In this document: positions 13,831 to 26,451 of the stretch, one piece after another | Layout: the number at the start of each line of letters is the position of its first letter | How positions within the stretch are numbered: position 1 is the stretch's first letter | NCBI GenBank assembly: GCA_032209605.1 | Contig: JASFXZ010000001.1 | Location: forward strand, 10,248,256 to 10,312,255 | Reading direction: 5' to 3' | Source of the DNA: Mactromeris polynyma | Lineage: Eukaryota > Mollusca > Bivalvia > Venerida > Mactridae | Length of the DNA: 64,000 nucleotides | Position numbers and translations under genes: made by a program | The notes under the pieces: model-generated | Database searches by the model: none | The model's input: the letters and a program-made list of their open reading frames with translations, nothing else | Told to the model about the DNA's origin: nothing

Positions 13831-14039
13831 ACTATGTATGCTGGATTTCCGGCCAACTAACACCAGTAACTTAACATCTTAGTGTTTTATTTGTTAGTAG
13901 AGAGTTTAAACTGCGACTGATTGTTCATGGCTATTATCATGCTTTTTTGGCCTATTAAGACCAGTTGTCGTGACTTGTCCTGTGATCTTTTCCATCCATT
14001 AATTCCCACCTCCCCTTCCCTTACTGTCCACTTTGATTC

Positions 14040-14220
14040 TCCTAGTTATTCCTTGTGGTCTGCTGGGCCATTCCTTGCGCCTCAGTTCCTTAATATGTGT
14101 ACCGTTTGACCTCCTTTAGTGCCTTATGTTTTGTGGATTGTTGTTTTTCCGGAGATCTGCGTGGGGAGGCATTGTCTTATGTATGTGGCTTTCCATGTAG
14201 TTACGTATTCTCTCTCTTTT
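14040..14220 (+). repeat. Dispersed repeat family X, copy 1
   Basis: It shares GTGCCTTATGTTTTGTGGAT, GTGGGGAGGCATTGTC and GTTACGTATTCTCTCTC with copies at 56290-56450 (best match), 22265-22450 and 50582-50632, all in the plus orientation. No ends or coding were identified; the class is unknown. Confidence 0.6.
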
Positions 14221-14951
14221 AGAAATATTTAGTTTACAGAACATTAATAGTCTGCGTCCATTTGTATAATAGAAAGTATATGTAAAAGCACTAACATATG
14301 TTTAAATTTTACAACATGAATTTCTTGTTCAACTCCCAGAATAGGAGGGCGAATATCCAACTTTCAACCAATAGTTACTATATTGTGTTTGTTATATAGA
14401 CCTAAACAGAAACATGAATACCTTAGAAAATGTTCATGTCATGATACAGATTATAACAAGAAAAAGTTTGAATGACAAATGAATTCGATCATTTGCATTC
14501 AATAATGGATATTTTACGTTTCAAAGCAGTTACTATATTCGTAGCAGCCAGTGACTGTCTCAACCATTTGAGCACTAAAAGTTGGTTTTCGTAAAACGGA
14601 GGGTCTTTATTCAACGTGTGTGTTCTGATTAGGGTTTACACATGCGTGAACACCAAAAATGGTAAACTTGTGTTGTTAATAATACATTTTCTGTCTTTTG
14701 TTTTATTATGCTCTAGAATATTTTTGCCCAATCGAGTCTCTCCGATGTTTATCGTAGATAATTCGAATTTCACAAATGTTACAAAAACGTTCATTAGAAT
14801 CCTATTCATCATTAAGTTTTTAACAATGGTTCACCTTGTGGCAGATTTTATATATAAGATTAGAATTGTCTATTCAGTTTATGTTGGAATTATCGTTGTA
14901 AGTGCATTGTTCCTTATACTCGTGGATATAATATGCATGTACATTGATTAG

Positions 14952-16067
14952 ATTCCAACTTCGCGCGGGTACAATGACATCTGATTACAATTTAAATAAA
15001 AAATGATTTAACTAGTAATTGAAGCTATACAAGTGGGTAGTTATTCAACTGCAACAGTTAATGTAATACGTCTCACGTAAAGTAAATATGCAAATCTTAG
15101 CCTATATCGGAAATGTATGTGAACATTAACATACGAACTACACTTACATGTATGCGGTTTTCATCTTCATTAAAACTCACGTTCATGAATACAAATGTAT
15201 ATGTCAACAGTTATTATTATATTTTAAGCAGGTTTTGTCAGACAGTCGGACGGGGCGCTAGCTATCGAAAGTCTATAGCCAGATTTTTAAAAAATGAATA
15301 CTTTGATAAACTCACGCAATTTTAGTAAAAAAATGACTATTTGAGACAAATTTTGCAAACTTTAACTATCAGATTGGAGTTTAAATATATCAATTGGCTA
15401 TTTGACCTACTAGCGTAAGCCTAGAACTGAAATGTTTTCCAGTAATATATGTTTCAAACATCACATCACATATTTCATGAGGTTAAATTGATTACAAATT
15501 GAAAATTTCACAGAGATTGAAGTAAATGAGAGTCAACTTAATGAAGTGAGTTTCTTTTTTAATACATTTTATTACTATTGATATTAATCAATGTAGAATG
15601 CATACGACGCACTAATGCGTATTATGACTTACTGCTATCTCCTATTTGTATCAAATTAATTCATGGTTTTAAAATCTAGATATCAATGTGAAGTAATGGA
15701 CGAGTTTCAAAGTGTTTCAAGCGGGTTCAGTGGGTCACTAGGTTAACTTGTAGTAAACCCAAAACTGAACATAGTGTATAACTAAAGTTGTACTAAATTA
15801 ATTATTCAATTAAGTATGACCATGGCAATTTCTACGTGCTTGTCTAACGCAAAGGGGTGTCAAAAGGACATTGCCCATCTTGTTACGAGGCACAAAGGTG
15901 GACATACCAGTAACAGTCTCAGTAAAGATACAGGAAGCTCGAAAGTATAGGTATTAAGTGTAACATCCGCTCATGATACGCTGGATTCTAACGTCGTCCA
16001 GAAGCTTTATGAATTGAATTTTTACAGGTGTTATCTACTGGGTCTGAAAGCTACATGCCTTGCAAAG
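14952..16067. other. 5' flank of SLC51A
   Basis: It presumably contains the promoter and a non-coding first exon. A splice acceptor (TTTTTACAG, ending near 16027) precedes the start codon by about 40 bases, so at least one upstream exon is likely, but I could not locate it. Confidence 0.4.
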
Positions 16068-19000
16068 ATGTCTTCAAATGCAAATGCCGGAAGTAACACA
16101 ACGGATTTACCTGAAAACACTACAAAAGCTTTCAAAGAAAAATCCCTGTGTTCAGAAGCCTATCCGAAGGCACCAGCATATTATGAAGGTAATAAGTTCG
16201 TTTACCATCTCTTTTGATTCATTCACATAATGTAAATTATGTATGTATGATCGTCGGAATGTAATACAAGTCGATTTGATCATTAAAATGTACAGGTGAT
16301 ATTGTTCCAATCCAGATTTGTCCTCAATTTTGGTGAATAGTCTTTCAACTCGGTTACAGAGTTACATTTGAAAGATATATACAATCTAGCATAGACTGCA
16401 CGCCTTCAAGCACGTACCATAGGACATGTTCGGATAGTAAATGTATAATACCCGCCTGCTACTCGCGCATTCTTATTCACCAGAGGTCCCATAGATGGTT
16501 AACCACGTGACTAGCTCAGACCAAAGATGTGCAAGAAGGTCTATAAGACACGCGACAAGATTTTTGTTCAGCCGTCACGGGAGAAATCTATCGTAAAAAT
16601 CATTTGATGTTTCAGAAAAAATGGCAGAATCTGGCGTCATAGCTCGAATCATTGGTGAACTATTGTTTTGCATTTAAAGTAATTAAAATGTTTTTTTCAG
16701 GACTTATGGATCTCCCAGTTGATACTGCGTTCCTTTGCATTGCTGTCATACTATCTATCCTCACTATACTACTGTATGTGACAGAAGTTCTCTCCAAAGA
16801 GTACAAGATGCTGAAAGAGCCAGGAAGGCGACGACAAATTCTCATTCTTTTATTCTTATATCCGGTAAAAAAACTCAAGATTTTAATAGAAAATTTAGCT
16901 TTTGTTCGAAACGTCCTTAACAAATCTAATTAACATGTAAGATATTCTATAATAATTATATTGCGTCTTTTCATTGGGCACTGTCAGCAACAACAACAAA
17001 ATTACACACGTGTTAGTGAGTAAATTATAACTCTTCAATCATAAAATGGTATACGTATATATTTTATATACAAAGAACATAAGAAGCAAATTCATTTGAT
17101 ATACGTAAAGGTAACGATATTTAATTGACGTTTATCGTCGCCGTTACGCTCCACACAGCGCTTTGATTCCACTACCGATTCAAGCGCCCGATGCTAAAGG
17201 AGAGTACGTCGCCGTCAAATCGGCTCAACGGAAAAAAATAATTTAGTGACTGCGTAGCAAATAGGCTGTTTGATGATGAAAACATTTTGTTTTTAGCTTT
17301 GCCTCTGGGTACCGATAGACTTGATAAATCACTTAAATAATTAAAATAGATGTATGATTGTTTGCATATTGATGTAAAATGCCTGAAGACATATTCCCAC
17401 GATAAACGGAACAGAGGTCAAAGCATTGATATATAAATCATTATGCTCATGTCTTACTTTGTAGATGACCTCAGGCATGGCTGTGTTTGCTATACTTGTA
17501 CCAAAATCAACATTTTTAGCTGATCTGTTGGCGTCTTGGTAGGTACTGGAAATTATTTAATGTCACACTTTTCCAACCGCTCAAGTGACAAAAGCTGTAT
17601 GCATTAATGTTGCGGTTGTGTCCTGGCCTTGATCGTAAACCGATATGATATACACCACACTACAGTTGATTCAAAATTACAAAGTAGTTGAATGTTACTG
17701 TGTTCACGATTTCTATTGGTCAATATTTTCCAAAACATGTTTTCATTGGCTGACCACTTCACAGATTGTTTACAACTGTTCTCAAGTAAATGAAAACGGA
17801 CAGTACAATGTAAAAAATATAACTTAAGTAATTTTTTGTTTGGTTGCAGTTTTAAGCCGATTTCAAACGAAGTTTAGTTCTGTACGGCGATTAGTTGACC
17901 ATACCAATGTCCCTTACCAATCAGTGCTAATCTGTTCTTTCACATGAAACGGACAACTTCGCAACATGAATAAGAAGTTGCGGACAAGCGACTGTTGATG
18001 TACAAGTCCGATTGCTCCATTAGATTATTTTTTTTGTTCGATTATTTTACGTATATACCCATTTTGATATTTTCAGTTACCTATCTTTCTGTCTGTATGT
18101 ATTTGTCCGAGCACTAATCAACTATTATGGTGACACAAACAATATGATAGAAGCTATCCATCCAAATCCGGTTTCAATACGGACGCCGCCTTGTTGTTGC
18201 TGTTGCTGTTGTTTCCCGCTTATAAATATGACAAGGTACTGTAAGTTATACGAGTGTGTAAATAGGCGTGCAGACACTCAATGAGTTTATTAGTCACATT
18301 GTATGAGATTATTAGTCACATTGGATGATTTTATAAGTCACTTTGTATGAGTTTATTAATCACTTTGTATGAGTTTATTGGTCACTTTGTATGAGTTTAT
18401 TAGTCACTTTGTATGAGTTTATTAGTCACTTTGTATGACTTTATTAGTCACTTTGTATGAGTTTACAAGTCACTTTGTATGACTTTATTAGTCACTTTGT
18501 ATGAGTTTACTTGTCACTTTGTATGAGATTATTAGTCACTTTGTATGAGTTTATTAGTCACTTTGGATGAGTTTATAAGTCACTTTGTATGAGTTTATTA
18601 GTCACATTGTATGAGATTATTAGTCACATTGGATGAGTTTATAAGTCACTTTGTATGAGTTTATTAGTCACTTTGTATGAGTTTATTAGTCACTTTGTAT
18701 GAGTTTATAAGTCACTTTGTATGAGTTTATTAGTCACATTGTATGAGATTATTAGTCACATTGGATGAGTTTATAAGTCACTTTGTATGAGTTTATTAGT
18801 CACTTTGTATGAGTTTATTAGTCACTTTGTATGAGTTTACTTGTCACTTTGTGTGAGTTTATTGGTCACTTTGTATGAGTTTATTGGTCACTTTGTATGA
18901 GTTTATTGGTCACTTTGTATGAGTTTATTAGTCGCTTTGTATGAGTTTATTAGTCACTTTGTATGAGTATATGAGTCACTTTGTATGACTTGATTAGTCA

Positions 19001-22000
19001 CTTTGTATGACGTTATTAGTCACTTAATTCTTTCTATGACTTTATTAATCACTTTGTATGAGTTTATTAGTCACTTTGTATGAGTTTATTAGTCACTTTG
19101 TATGAGTTTACTTGTCACTTTGTGTGAGTTTATTGGTCACTTTGTATGAGTTTATTGATCACTTTGTATGAGTTTATTGGTCACTTTGTATGAGTTTATT
19201 AGTCGCTTTGTATGAGTTTATTAGTCACTTTGTATGAGTTTATAAGTCACTTTGTATGACTTGATTAGTCACTTTGTATGACGTTATTAGTCACTTAATT
19301 CTTTCTATGACTTTATTAATCACTTTGTATGAGTTTATTAGTAACTTTGTATGAGTTTATTAGTCACTTTGTAAGAGTTTATTAGTCACTTTGTATGAGT
19401 TTATTGGTCACTTTGTATGAGTTTATTAATCACTTTGTATGAGTTTATTAGTCACTTTGTAAGAGTTTATTAGTCACTTTGTATGAATTTATAAGTCACA
19501 TTGTATGAGTTTATTAATCACTTTGTATGAGTTTATTAGTCACTTTGTATGAGTTTATTAGTCACTTTGTAAGAGTTTATTAGTAAGTCACTTTGTATTA
19601 CTTTATTTTTTTAACACATGTGCATTGTGAGTTTGCATGAGTTTCTTTTTCACCTTTTATGAGTACGTCAGTCAATTCATGTGAGTTTATTGGTCACTTT
19701 GTATGAATTTATCTGTCAATTTGTTTGAATAAGAGATAATGGACTCGGAAATTAGTACGCGTACATGTTAGTATATAAACATTGGCAAGGTTTTTCAGAT
19801 GTATGTAATGCCTCGGTCTCAACTCACCGTGCGTTTTGTTGCATGTACGTTTCCGCAGCTGCGGTCGGGTTGCAGGCAAATCCCTACGGTTCTTTGCGAT
19901 TAGACACGACTATAGCAAATGTACAGACATCCTACAGGCAACTTACGTTCGCCGTACGGGCCCTTGCGGGTGTCTTGCAATGTGCACACGAAAACACCAA
20001 CCTAATTCCCGCAAGTTTGCAAGTTTAACGTACAACCCGGTGCAGGTGACGTGCAACTGACGTACGACAAGATGCGGCTCCACACTGCTGTGTACGACTC
20101 CGCAGGGCTCCGTAAGACGACTGCAAGAAGCCCATGCGATTTTCGCACGAAGTGCGTACGTGATCTTCTCGAGTCACGTGCGAATATTTCGAGTGTATAT
20201 ATATATACCAGTCGAATACAAGAGGTCATTTCGGCTTCAAGAACACTGCCGATTGCGTTGGGATCAGTAGCGTTTGCTGCTAGCGGAGGAACAGATGCAC
20301 CATGTCCTCATTTTGGCTCTTATTATCAGAGAGCGGCGACGTCTCTTGGAAAGAAGAAGGCGACAGTACTGGGTGCGTACTGGCTAGAGAGGCGCAGGCA
20401 TACCAAGATGAACGTACTTCCCCTCCACGACGAGCGCAAGTTTACCGTAACTTGTAGGGTCACATTGCCTCGTTTGGTTGTGCGGCGATCTTGCAGCCAC
20501 CGCAGAATAAATATGCATCTGGTGCCAGTAACAAACCTTGCAGTCACCGCAAGATGGACGTGCAGCTCCGTCCTCCTCGTTGCGATGACTGCACGTGTCA
20601 CGTGCGTTCACGGAAAAACGTAGCCAACCGTAGAAACTGTTGGACATGTGCAGCAGCCTCCTGTGACGGCCTGTGTGCTCCTGTGGGCTTAAAAAACGTG
20701 CGGACCCGTGTGTCAAACGTACCGATTTTCTGCGAAATATGTCCTAGACCCGCCGCATACAGGTGTACGGCCGGTTGTGACCGGGGCAAAATTGAGTGTT
20801 GTAATTATACTGCATGAGCACTACACGTACATACTATTTTGCTTTTCAGACGTTCTATGATAGTGCTGAAGCTCCTTGTTTTGCAAGTTGCTGTCTTGCA
20901 ACCATTGGTTCTCTTTCTGCAAGCTGTTGTTTGGGCAAACGACAATTCTAGTGTCAATGAGGTAATATTATTGTCATCTAGTGATTTCAGAAGCTTAATC
21001 GACATATGAATTATATCGTCTGCAACTAAATGGAGTGATCATGGAGCGATTATTTAGCTGTTTACAACTAAGACAGTCGATCTATAAATATTTCCCCAAC
21101 CGCCCCCCCCCCCGCCCCCCTACATCTGATTGACTAGTACGAGATTTTTCCACCCCCACCCCCTTATCCGTACTTAACGCTTCTCGGTACATGTATGATT
21201 AAATTCAATTTTATGCACGTCACGATTAAATTATTTTATTTTTTATTTTCAGTCCGGTTGGGATTCACCATTCCTGTACTTAAATATTGTCACAGCTATA
21301 AGCACACTGTTTGCAATGTACGGACTGACGATTCTAGTGCGAGCCTCTGAACTTCATACAATCCTGGAAAAACATCGAATAAAAATCAAATTTGTATTGA
21401 TACAATTGGTGTTGGTATCCAATAACATTCAGAGCCTTATATTTTCCTTTCTTATACGTTTTCAATTACCTCCTTGTGAGGTATTTTACGGAACCAGAGT
21501 ACGAGCATCATGTAAGTTCAGGGAATTTTTATTTCTATTTTATTCTAAAGTATGTTTCGGTATAAAAAGAGATAGAATCAAATGCGCATCAGTTGAAAGA
21601 AGTTACACTTCAGTTAAATAAGATTTTCATATTTATACAAACGTCATATGATAACGTCATTATTCTTCATGGTTGGATTTAAAATGTCGATTTTTCTTTG
21701 TTGAATTTATTTATTCATTTATGTATTATCATACAATGCAACCTCTCTACAGCGGTCCTCTCTTGTGCAACAACCTCGCTTCAACAACGGTATCAATGTT
21801 CCCGTTGAAAATACGACCAAGGTAACATCTTAAGAGCAACAACATCTAAACAACAATCAACATTTGCACATTCCAACGGATATTGCTGTGTAGAAGTTAC
21901 ATTGTGCATGTATTCATTTGAAATTGTGTGCGCTTACCATAGACCATTCTTATGCCCTAATATTTTGCAGTAATCAACCACATTATCATCATAATAGAAA

Positions 22001-22671
22001 TGTTCATCCTAGCAGTGGCGGCACGGAAAGTCTACCATACATCTGATCACAGTAACATAACGATCAATGCAGAAAATGGTACGACAGAGTATGACAAAGA
22101 AGACAATACCGCACTAGAGGAACGCGTGAGTGTTCAACGCAATTCAAACTTAACATGTTTACAGACCCATAGTTTTCATACATAGGATTTATGTTGTGAT
22201 CATTCCCCCTTGGTCAACTTGATTCCTTGGCTTGTTCTGTTATGAATTTCCTCTCCCGTTTTAGTCCCTAGCTACTTCTATACACTTCTTCTTGATTTGG
22301 TGGACAGGTGGACATTTCCATATCGCCCCATCCGTGTAAGTGTTTGCCCTTACGCCTTCTCAACTCCTGTTGGGTGCGCTGAGGGTTCTCTGGGATCTGT
22401 GTGCGGGAGGTTTTGTCTTGTGAGTGTGGCGTTCCCTGTACCAGTTTTATCCTTCTTTTATACCATAAAGGATAAGCATACAATTAATATTCCGATTTCA
22501 AAAAAAAACGTACCACACGGGCAACACATAGTGTACCAAATTAAGACAACCTAATGGAATATTATCTCCATATTGTACATAATTATGTATTTTCTTCCTA
22601 TCGCTTCTCTGCTGTTATTATATGTTCATTGTTATTTGTTTCAGAACAGTTCCTTGAATAAACCGTGTTAA
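16068..22671 (+). CDS. SLC51A: Organic solute transporter subunit alpha
   Basis: OST-alpha, with a beta partner, moves bile acids, steroid conjugates and other organic anions across the basolateral membrane by facilitated diffusion. Exons: 16068-16188, 16701-16864, 17465-17538, 18077-18235, 20850-20961, 21253-21511, 21971-22125, 22645-22671; every junction is GT-AG and in phase, giving 356 aa (human 340). The N terminus has NTT glycosylation sites. Seven hydrophobic segments follow, beginning near DTAFLCIAVILSIL, and the LYPMTSGMAVFAILVP block is characteristic. The key signature is the run PPCCCCCCCFP in exon 4, a palmitoylation-type poly-cysteine motif of this family. The start ATG follows an acceptor at 16027, so the 5' UTR is split. 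The last exon codes only NSSLNKPC. Intron 4 carries a minisatellite and a GC-rich island. The beta subunit is not in this window. Confidence 0.93.
18282..19735. repeat. 22-bp minisatellite in SLC51A intron 4
   Basis: About 55-60 copies of a 22-bp unit ATGAGTTTATTAGTCACTTTGT, continuous to about 19590 and then decaying to 19735. Variants (TTGGTCAC, ATAAGTCAC, GGATGAG, GTCGC, the insert TTAATTCTTTCTATGAC) recur in the same order at about 18830-19040 and 19100-19320. This shows duplication of multi-unit blocks. Confidence 0.95.
19770..20820. other. GC- and CpG-rich island in SLC51A intron 4
   Basis: The composition changes sharply to about half GC with very many CpG and CGTACG-like words, against an AT-rich, CpG-poor background. 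Long open frames exist on both strands (for example 20051-20623 plus, 20384-20716 minus), as expected from composition alone, and none matches a known protein. Loose echoes such as TTGCAGTCACCGCAAG and TTGCAGCCACCGCAGAA suggest an old degenerate tandem repeat or a mobile-element body. Function and origin unknown. Confidence 0.5.
22265..22450 (+). repeat. Dispersed repeat family X, copy 2
   Basis: It lies in the last intron of SLC51A. The 3' part (GGGATCTGTGTGCGGGAGG, then TTGTCTTGTGAGTGTGGCGT) is a diverged copy of the sequence at 14160-14200 and 56385-56425. Confidence 0.5.
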
Positions 22672-22929
22672 TATAATCAGTCAAAGAACATTAGCTGTCA
22701 AGACAGTACACCGACGCTATAAGCTAGATATGGCGCACCGGAAACTAAACTAATTAACATACCAAGGACAGTTGTATACACTGTAAAACCAGAACGATCT
22801 TCCGAATACAGTGTGGATGTAAAGCCTGGTACTAGTTTAGTTTAGTTAATATTTTGTATATATACAGTGTAATACATAATCTGTAAACTGTATACCACAT
22901 GTACTAAATGTTTGTGTATCAGTAAAAGC

Positions 22930-22935
22930 AATAAA
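22930..22935 (+). promoter_or_regulatory. Polyadenylation signal of SLC51A
   Basis: Canonical AATAAA 259 bases after the SLC51A stop codon, followed within 30 bases by GT/T-rich sequence. Confidence 0.6.
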
Positions 22936-23894
22936 TCCTATTTATATGTGTTCCTCGTTCTCTTATTAAAAACTGACACAATTGTTGTACGGTTATACTG
23001 CATGCGAACTGGTGACATCGTCTGTAATTCAAATCGTTTCACTGGAATATACAAATGTATTTGAACTGAAATACATGAATATTTGAGGAAATGTAATTAA
23101 CATTCCTTCATTACATCAATTCATATTGACAAATTCACACATCTATGCACACACTACATTGCTTGATGTCGACCCATAGAAGATCAGTATCAATTTCATG
23201 GGGGTGTTTATTCGCTCGAAAAGATGTTCACTACATTTATTACCTGCTTTTCCACCGACTTACCAATTTATATACTCATTGATTAACTTCTGTACAATTG
23301 AAACTTGTTTTCAGTAGTAATAGTGATCATTCATCGGAAACATTGAGAAACGGGGTCATGTTTCATGTCGCAATTGCATTTCTGATAAAATTATACGACA
23401 AACTGATTTCCAATTAAATTTTTTTGGGTCACATAAACTTTCACGTGTTTTTCCTACCATTCACGTTTGTTATGTTGAGTGTATCGAAACGGACACAGTC
23501 TGCCTTCTCAATATGTTAAAGAAAACATTCATTAATGAAAACGTGTTTTATTCCCACTAAAATCTCAATAGTGCAGAAAAATTAGTTTTATGGTACGAGT
23601 TAACAAATGTTGATGTCTGCTTATTTTACACAGACACATTTTTAGGAAATCGTATTCATTGTATACTAAATGAATTTAATACGTCATTGTGGTATGCGAA
23701 TGTGGTATTCGATAAAATAACGCTTAACACTGACAACAAATGTAAGTACAAAAGAAAGTACATGTAATTAACAATACATCTTAGTGACCTGTATACTTAG
23801 CATCTAGGGCAAACACATCCCTGTGCCCATTGAAGTGTCATTTAATGCTCTATGATGCCCTTATAAAAAGAAATGCTAGAGCTGATTTTTTTTA
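22936..23894. other. Intergenic, nothing recognised
   Basis: AT-rich, no exon or repeat identified. Confidence 0.4.
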
Positions 23895-24310
23895 TCTCAA
23901 CTCAACTCAAGTTTATTGGCATATCGACAATAAGCATTGTCATTGGCCTAAACAATACAATATATACAACAGCACATGCAAAACATGGCTACAATATTCT
24001 CAAAGAGAATACATACATATATACACAATTATTAGTGCAATTCAATAATATTACATTAACAATTTTACTATTTCATCGTACATACATACATATACAATTT
24101 TAATTACATTAAAATATCATTGTGCAGACAGATAGAATAGGTAAAAATAATTCATACATACAGTACATCAAATTTCTCCGTTGTTTCTAATGTTAAATGC
24201 GTTTTTTATAAATTTTGCTAAAGTCAATTGAACTTTTTTAGATTTAGAATTCAATAAATTAACAAATTTGTTTACCGTTGGAAGTTTCCACAATGTTTTA
24301 GAAAAATGGA
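23895..24310 (-). mobile_element. LINE 3' end with TTGAG tail
   Basis: Read on the minus strand, the segment ends ATATGCCAATAAACTTGAG followed by repeated TTGAG units, the form of a non-LTR retrotransposon 3' UTR with a short tandem tail. The SINE at 50968-51186 ends in a similar AATAAATAAGTTTGAACTGA tail. The upstream extent is uncertain and no ORF remains. Confidence 0.45.
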
Positions 24311-24910
24311 TCGTATATTTTGGTACTTAGGACAGATCATTAAAAAAACAAAGGTCCCATTAAAGTCCTTATGCCGTCATGCAATCATGAACGGGCATGA
24401 CATCCTCGTTCTTACATCCTTGATGATTAATTTCCCGGTTAGTGATTATATCAGCATTGCAGATCACGTACATAACATTTACCCCTGTTGATACTTAGTT
24501 CGTTGCTGACATAAGAAATACAATAATAGTCTAACAGAACAAAACATATCTTTCATTTTTCAAACACAGATTGCAAAACAATATATTTTGCAATAACATG
24601 TGTACAAACGATATTTATAAATGTATGTCAAATGACGGACATTTGTAAAGGATGGGGATGGTGATCACACTTTAGTAAACTCAGTCGTACAAATTAATCT
24701 CATCTTGACTTTTTTGAATGAACATACATGTATTATTTAAAGATTTCGCCATATATTTCAGTTTCTGTTACATTATCAGTCCTCTTCTTCTTTTGACCCG
24801 TCAAAGCCGAAACTTTATGAATATGTTCAAACATGTGCAAATAGAGGTCACAGTCACCATGATCAGATTAGTTAGTCCGACGAATAATATCAATGTAATA
24901 TTTTTTAACA

Positions 24911-24995
24911 ATTAGATATGACATCAGAGCAATACACCAGTATATCATGTAACATGATACACTAATACATTACTCTGATGTCATATCTAATCACA
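24911..24995. repeat. Hairpin, 23-bp arms
   Basis: ATTAGATATGACATCAGAG-AAT and its complement match except for one base, with further pairing inside (ATCATG/CATGAT). The likely form is a very short palindromic MITE. Confidence 0.6.
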
Positions 24996-25777
24996 TAAAT
25001 AAGTTTTAAGTTTGAGTGGATGACATCAGAAGGCGATTTTCAGTTCAAATACATTAAGAGATAATAACAATACATGTAAATACAAATAAAAAGTAGCACA
25101 ATGTCAAACAAACATCACGCAATATCTACAAGTATAACTGAGTTTTTGCCCTGGTTAGGAAGTCAATGGGATAGTTTAATCTAATATTTTTTTATTTAAG
25201 TGCATTTTTCACATAATAAAATTAAACGGCTGTGATATGACGCTGACATACACAAATATGTGAGAAAGAGATATAGCGGAAAATGAATACCACGTGAAGA
25301 CAATGAAAGAAAACGCGATATCAGAGACATGTACATGTAATTCGTTTTTATAATGACGTTAAAGTAGACATTCACAAATGGCATACAGGCGTGTTTTATC
25401 GCACACTTGAAAACATACTGTGATCATAAATAAGCCATTACAGTAATACTAAAACCATACAAGATTTTCCCCTTAATGAATGAAATATATTACAAGATAA
25501 TGAACTGTAATCATTATATGATCGAGCCAATATGAGCTGAATCTATGTGCGATTCTAATTTAATATTCATGTGTGATTTTCGTCAATGATATCGTTTGTA
25601 CAAGTTTGAACCATTATCAGTAGAGTCACTTTCAATCGAATTTTGCTTGTATTCCAACAAGTAATTCTAGACTTTACTTGACAGTCCCCAGTGGATCAGG
25701 GCTACCAATTGTGCTACTAATTTGGATTACTCCAGTGCAAAGTTTCCACACAGCACCAGCTGACGCTTCCAATCAAA

Positions 25778-26038
25778 TTAAAATGGCAGAATTTGGTCAA
25801 GTAGTTCTATATAATGTTTAGAAATAGTGCCTTTTAGGCCCCATTCCAAGACTCCAAGAGGTTTGGGAGAACAGTTTTCACCAACTGGGAGATGTTTCAT
25901 GTCAAATTTGGTTGTATACAAAGAAGCAGTTCTGAAGACTTGTTTAAACAAAACAACTACTTTGACCTTGTATGCCCCGGCGATGCCTCCAAAAGAAACG
26001 GTACCATCATTTTTCATGACAACTTGTAGATGATACAA
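25778..26038 (-). pseudogene. Possible coding fragment, weakly GH10-like
   Basis: An 86-codon open frame contains NDGTVSFGGIAGAYKVKVV, which resembles the C-terminal strand region of animal family-10 endoxylanases (pattern DGTxSFxGFxGxYxV). No catalytic segment is near, no splice sites were confirmed, and the frame ends against the LINE fragment at 26041. It could be a captured or orphan exon, or a chance resemblance. Confidence 0.25.
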
Positions 26039-26040
26039 AC

Positions 26041-26451
26041 CTATTCGGAAAAAGCGTATGATACCTCAGGTGTCCCTCAGGGCACTGTTTTAGGCCAACT
26101 CCTAATTCATATTTTTATAAATGACTTTGCAGAGTATACTAAGCACATTACTTTCAGACTTTTTGCTGATGATAGCATAAACGATCTTGAAATCAAACAC
26201 ATAAATGATGACAATTTAAATTACTTCAATCTGATCCGTAGGTGCTGCTGTAAATGGGAACATGACTGGATAATGAGTTTTCACTCGGGAAAGTGTAACA
26301 TCCTAAGTATTACTCAGAAAAAGAATCCAATCAAAATTCAATACAAATTGTGTAACCATATTTTACAAAAAATAAGTTGAATCCTCGAAGTATTTAGGAA
26401 TACCTATCCATCAAAGATCCTCTAATCTTAAATGGGAAATTCAATTACTAC
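26041..26451 (+). pseudogene. LINE reverse-transcriptase fragment, part 1
   Basis: The frame reads SGVPQGTVLG ... IFINDFAEY ... RLFADDS ... MSFHSGKCN, the conserved middle of a non-LTR (CR1/Jockey-like) reverse transcriptase, with FADD at the catalytic aspartates. An in-frame stop/frame change near 26380 precedes the KYLGIPI segment. The fragment is interrupted at 26452 by an inserted DNA element and resumes at 29377. The N-terminal RT, endonuclease and 3' parts are missing, so it is dead. Confidence 0.85.

Noticed and set aside
14616..14951. 111-codon hydrophobic open frame
   Set aside because: AT-rich DNA readily gives Ile/Phe/Leu-rich frames; no family signature, no splice context, no conserved neighbours.
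15705..15780. Imperfect palindrome around GGGTTCAGTGGGTCACTA
   Set aside because: Too many mismatches to separate from chance; no flanking duplication.
16660..16923. Minus-strand open frame opposite SLC51A exon 2
   Set aside because: Shadow of the true plus-strand exon.
18282..19590. CRISPR-like array
   Set aside because: Units are contiguous 22-bp tandem repeats without unique spacers, in a eukaryotic intron.
20051..20623. 190-codon open frame, the longest on its strand near SLC51A
   Set aside because: It lies in the GC-rich intronic island where comparable frames exist on both strands; composition lowers stop frequency and nothing is recognisable.
21093..21121. Poly-C run in SLC51A intron 5
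   Set aside because: Simple sequence; no feature implied beyond possible assembly uncertainty.
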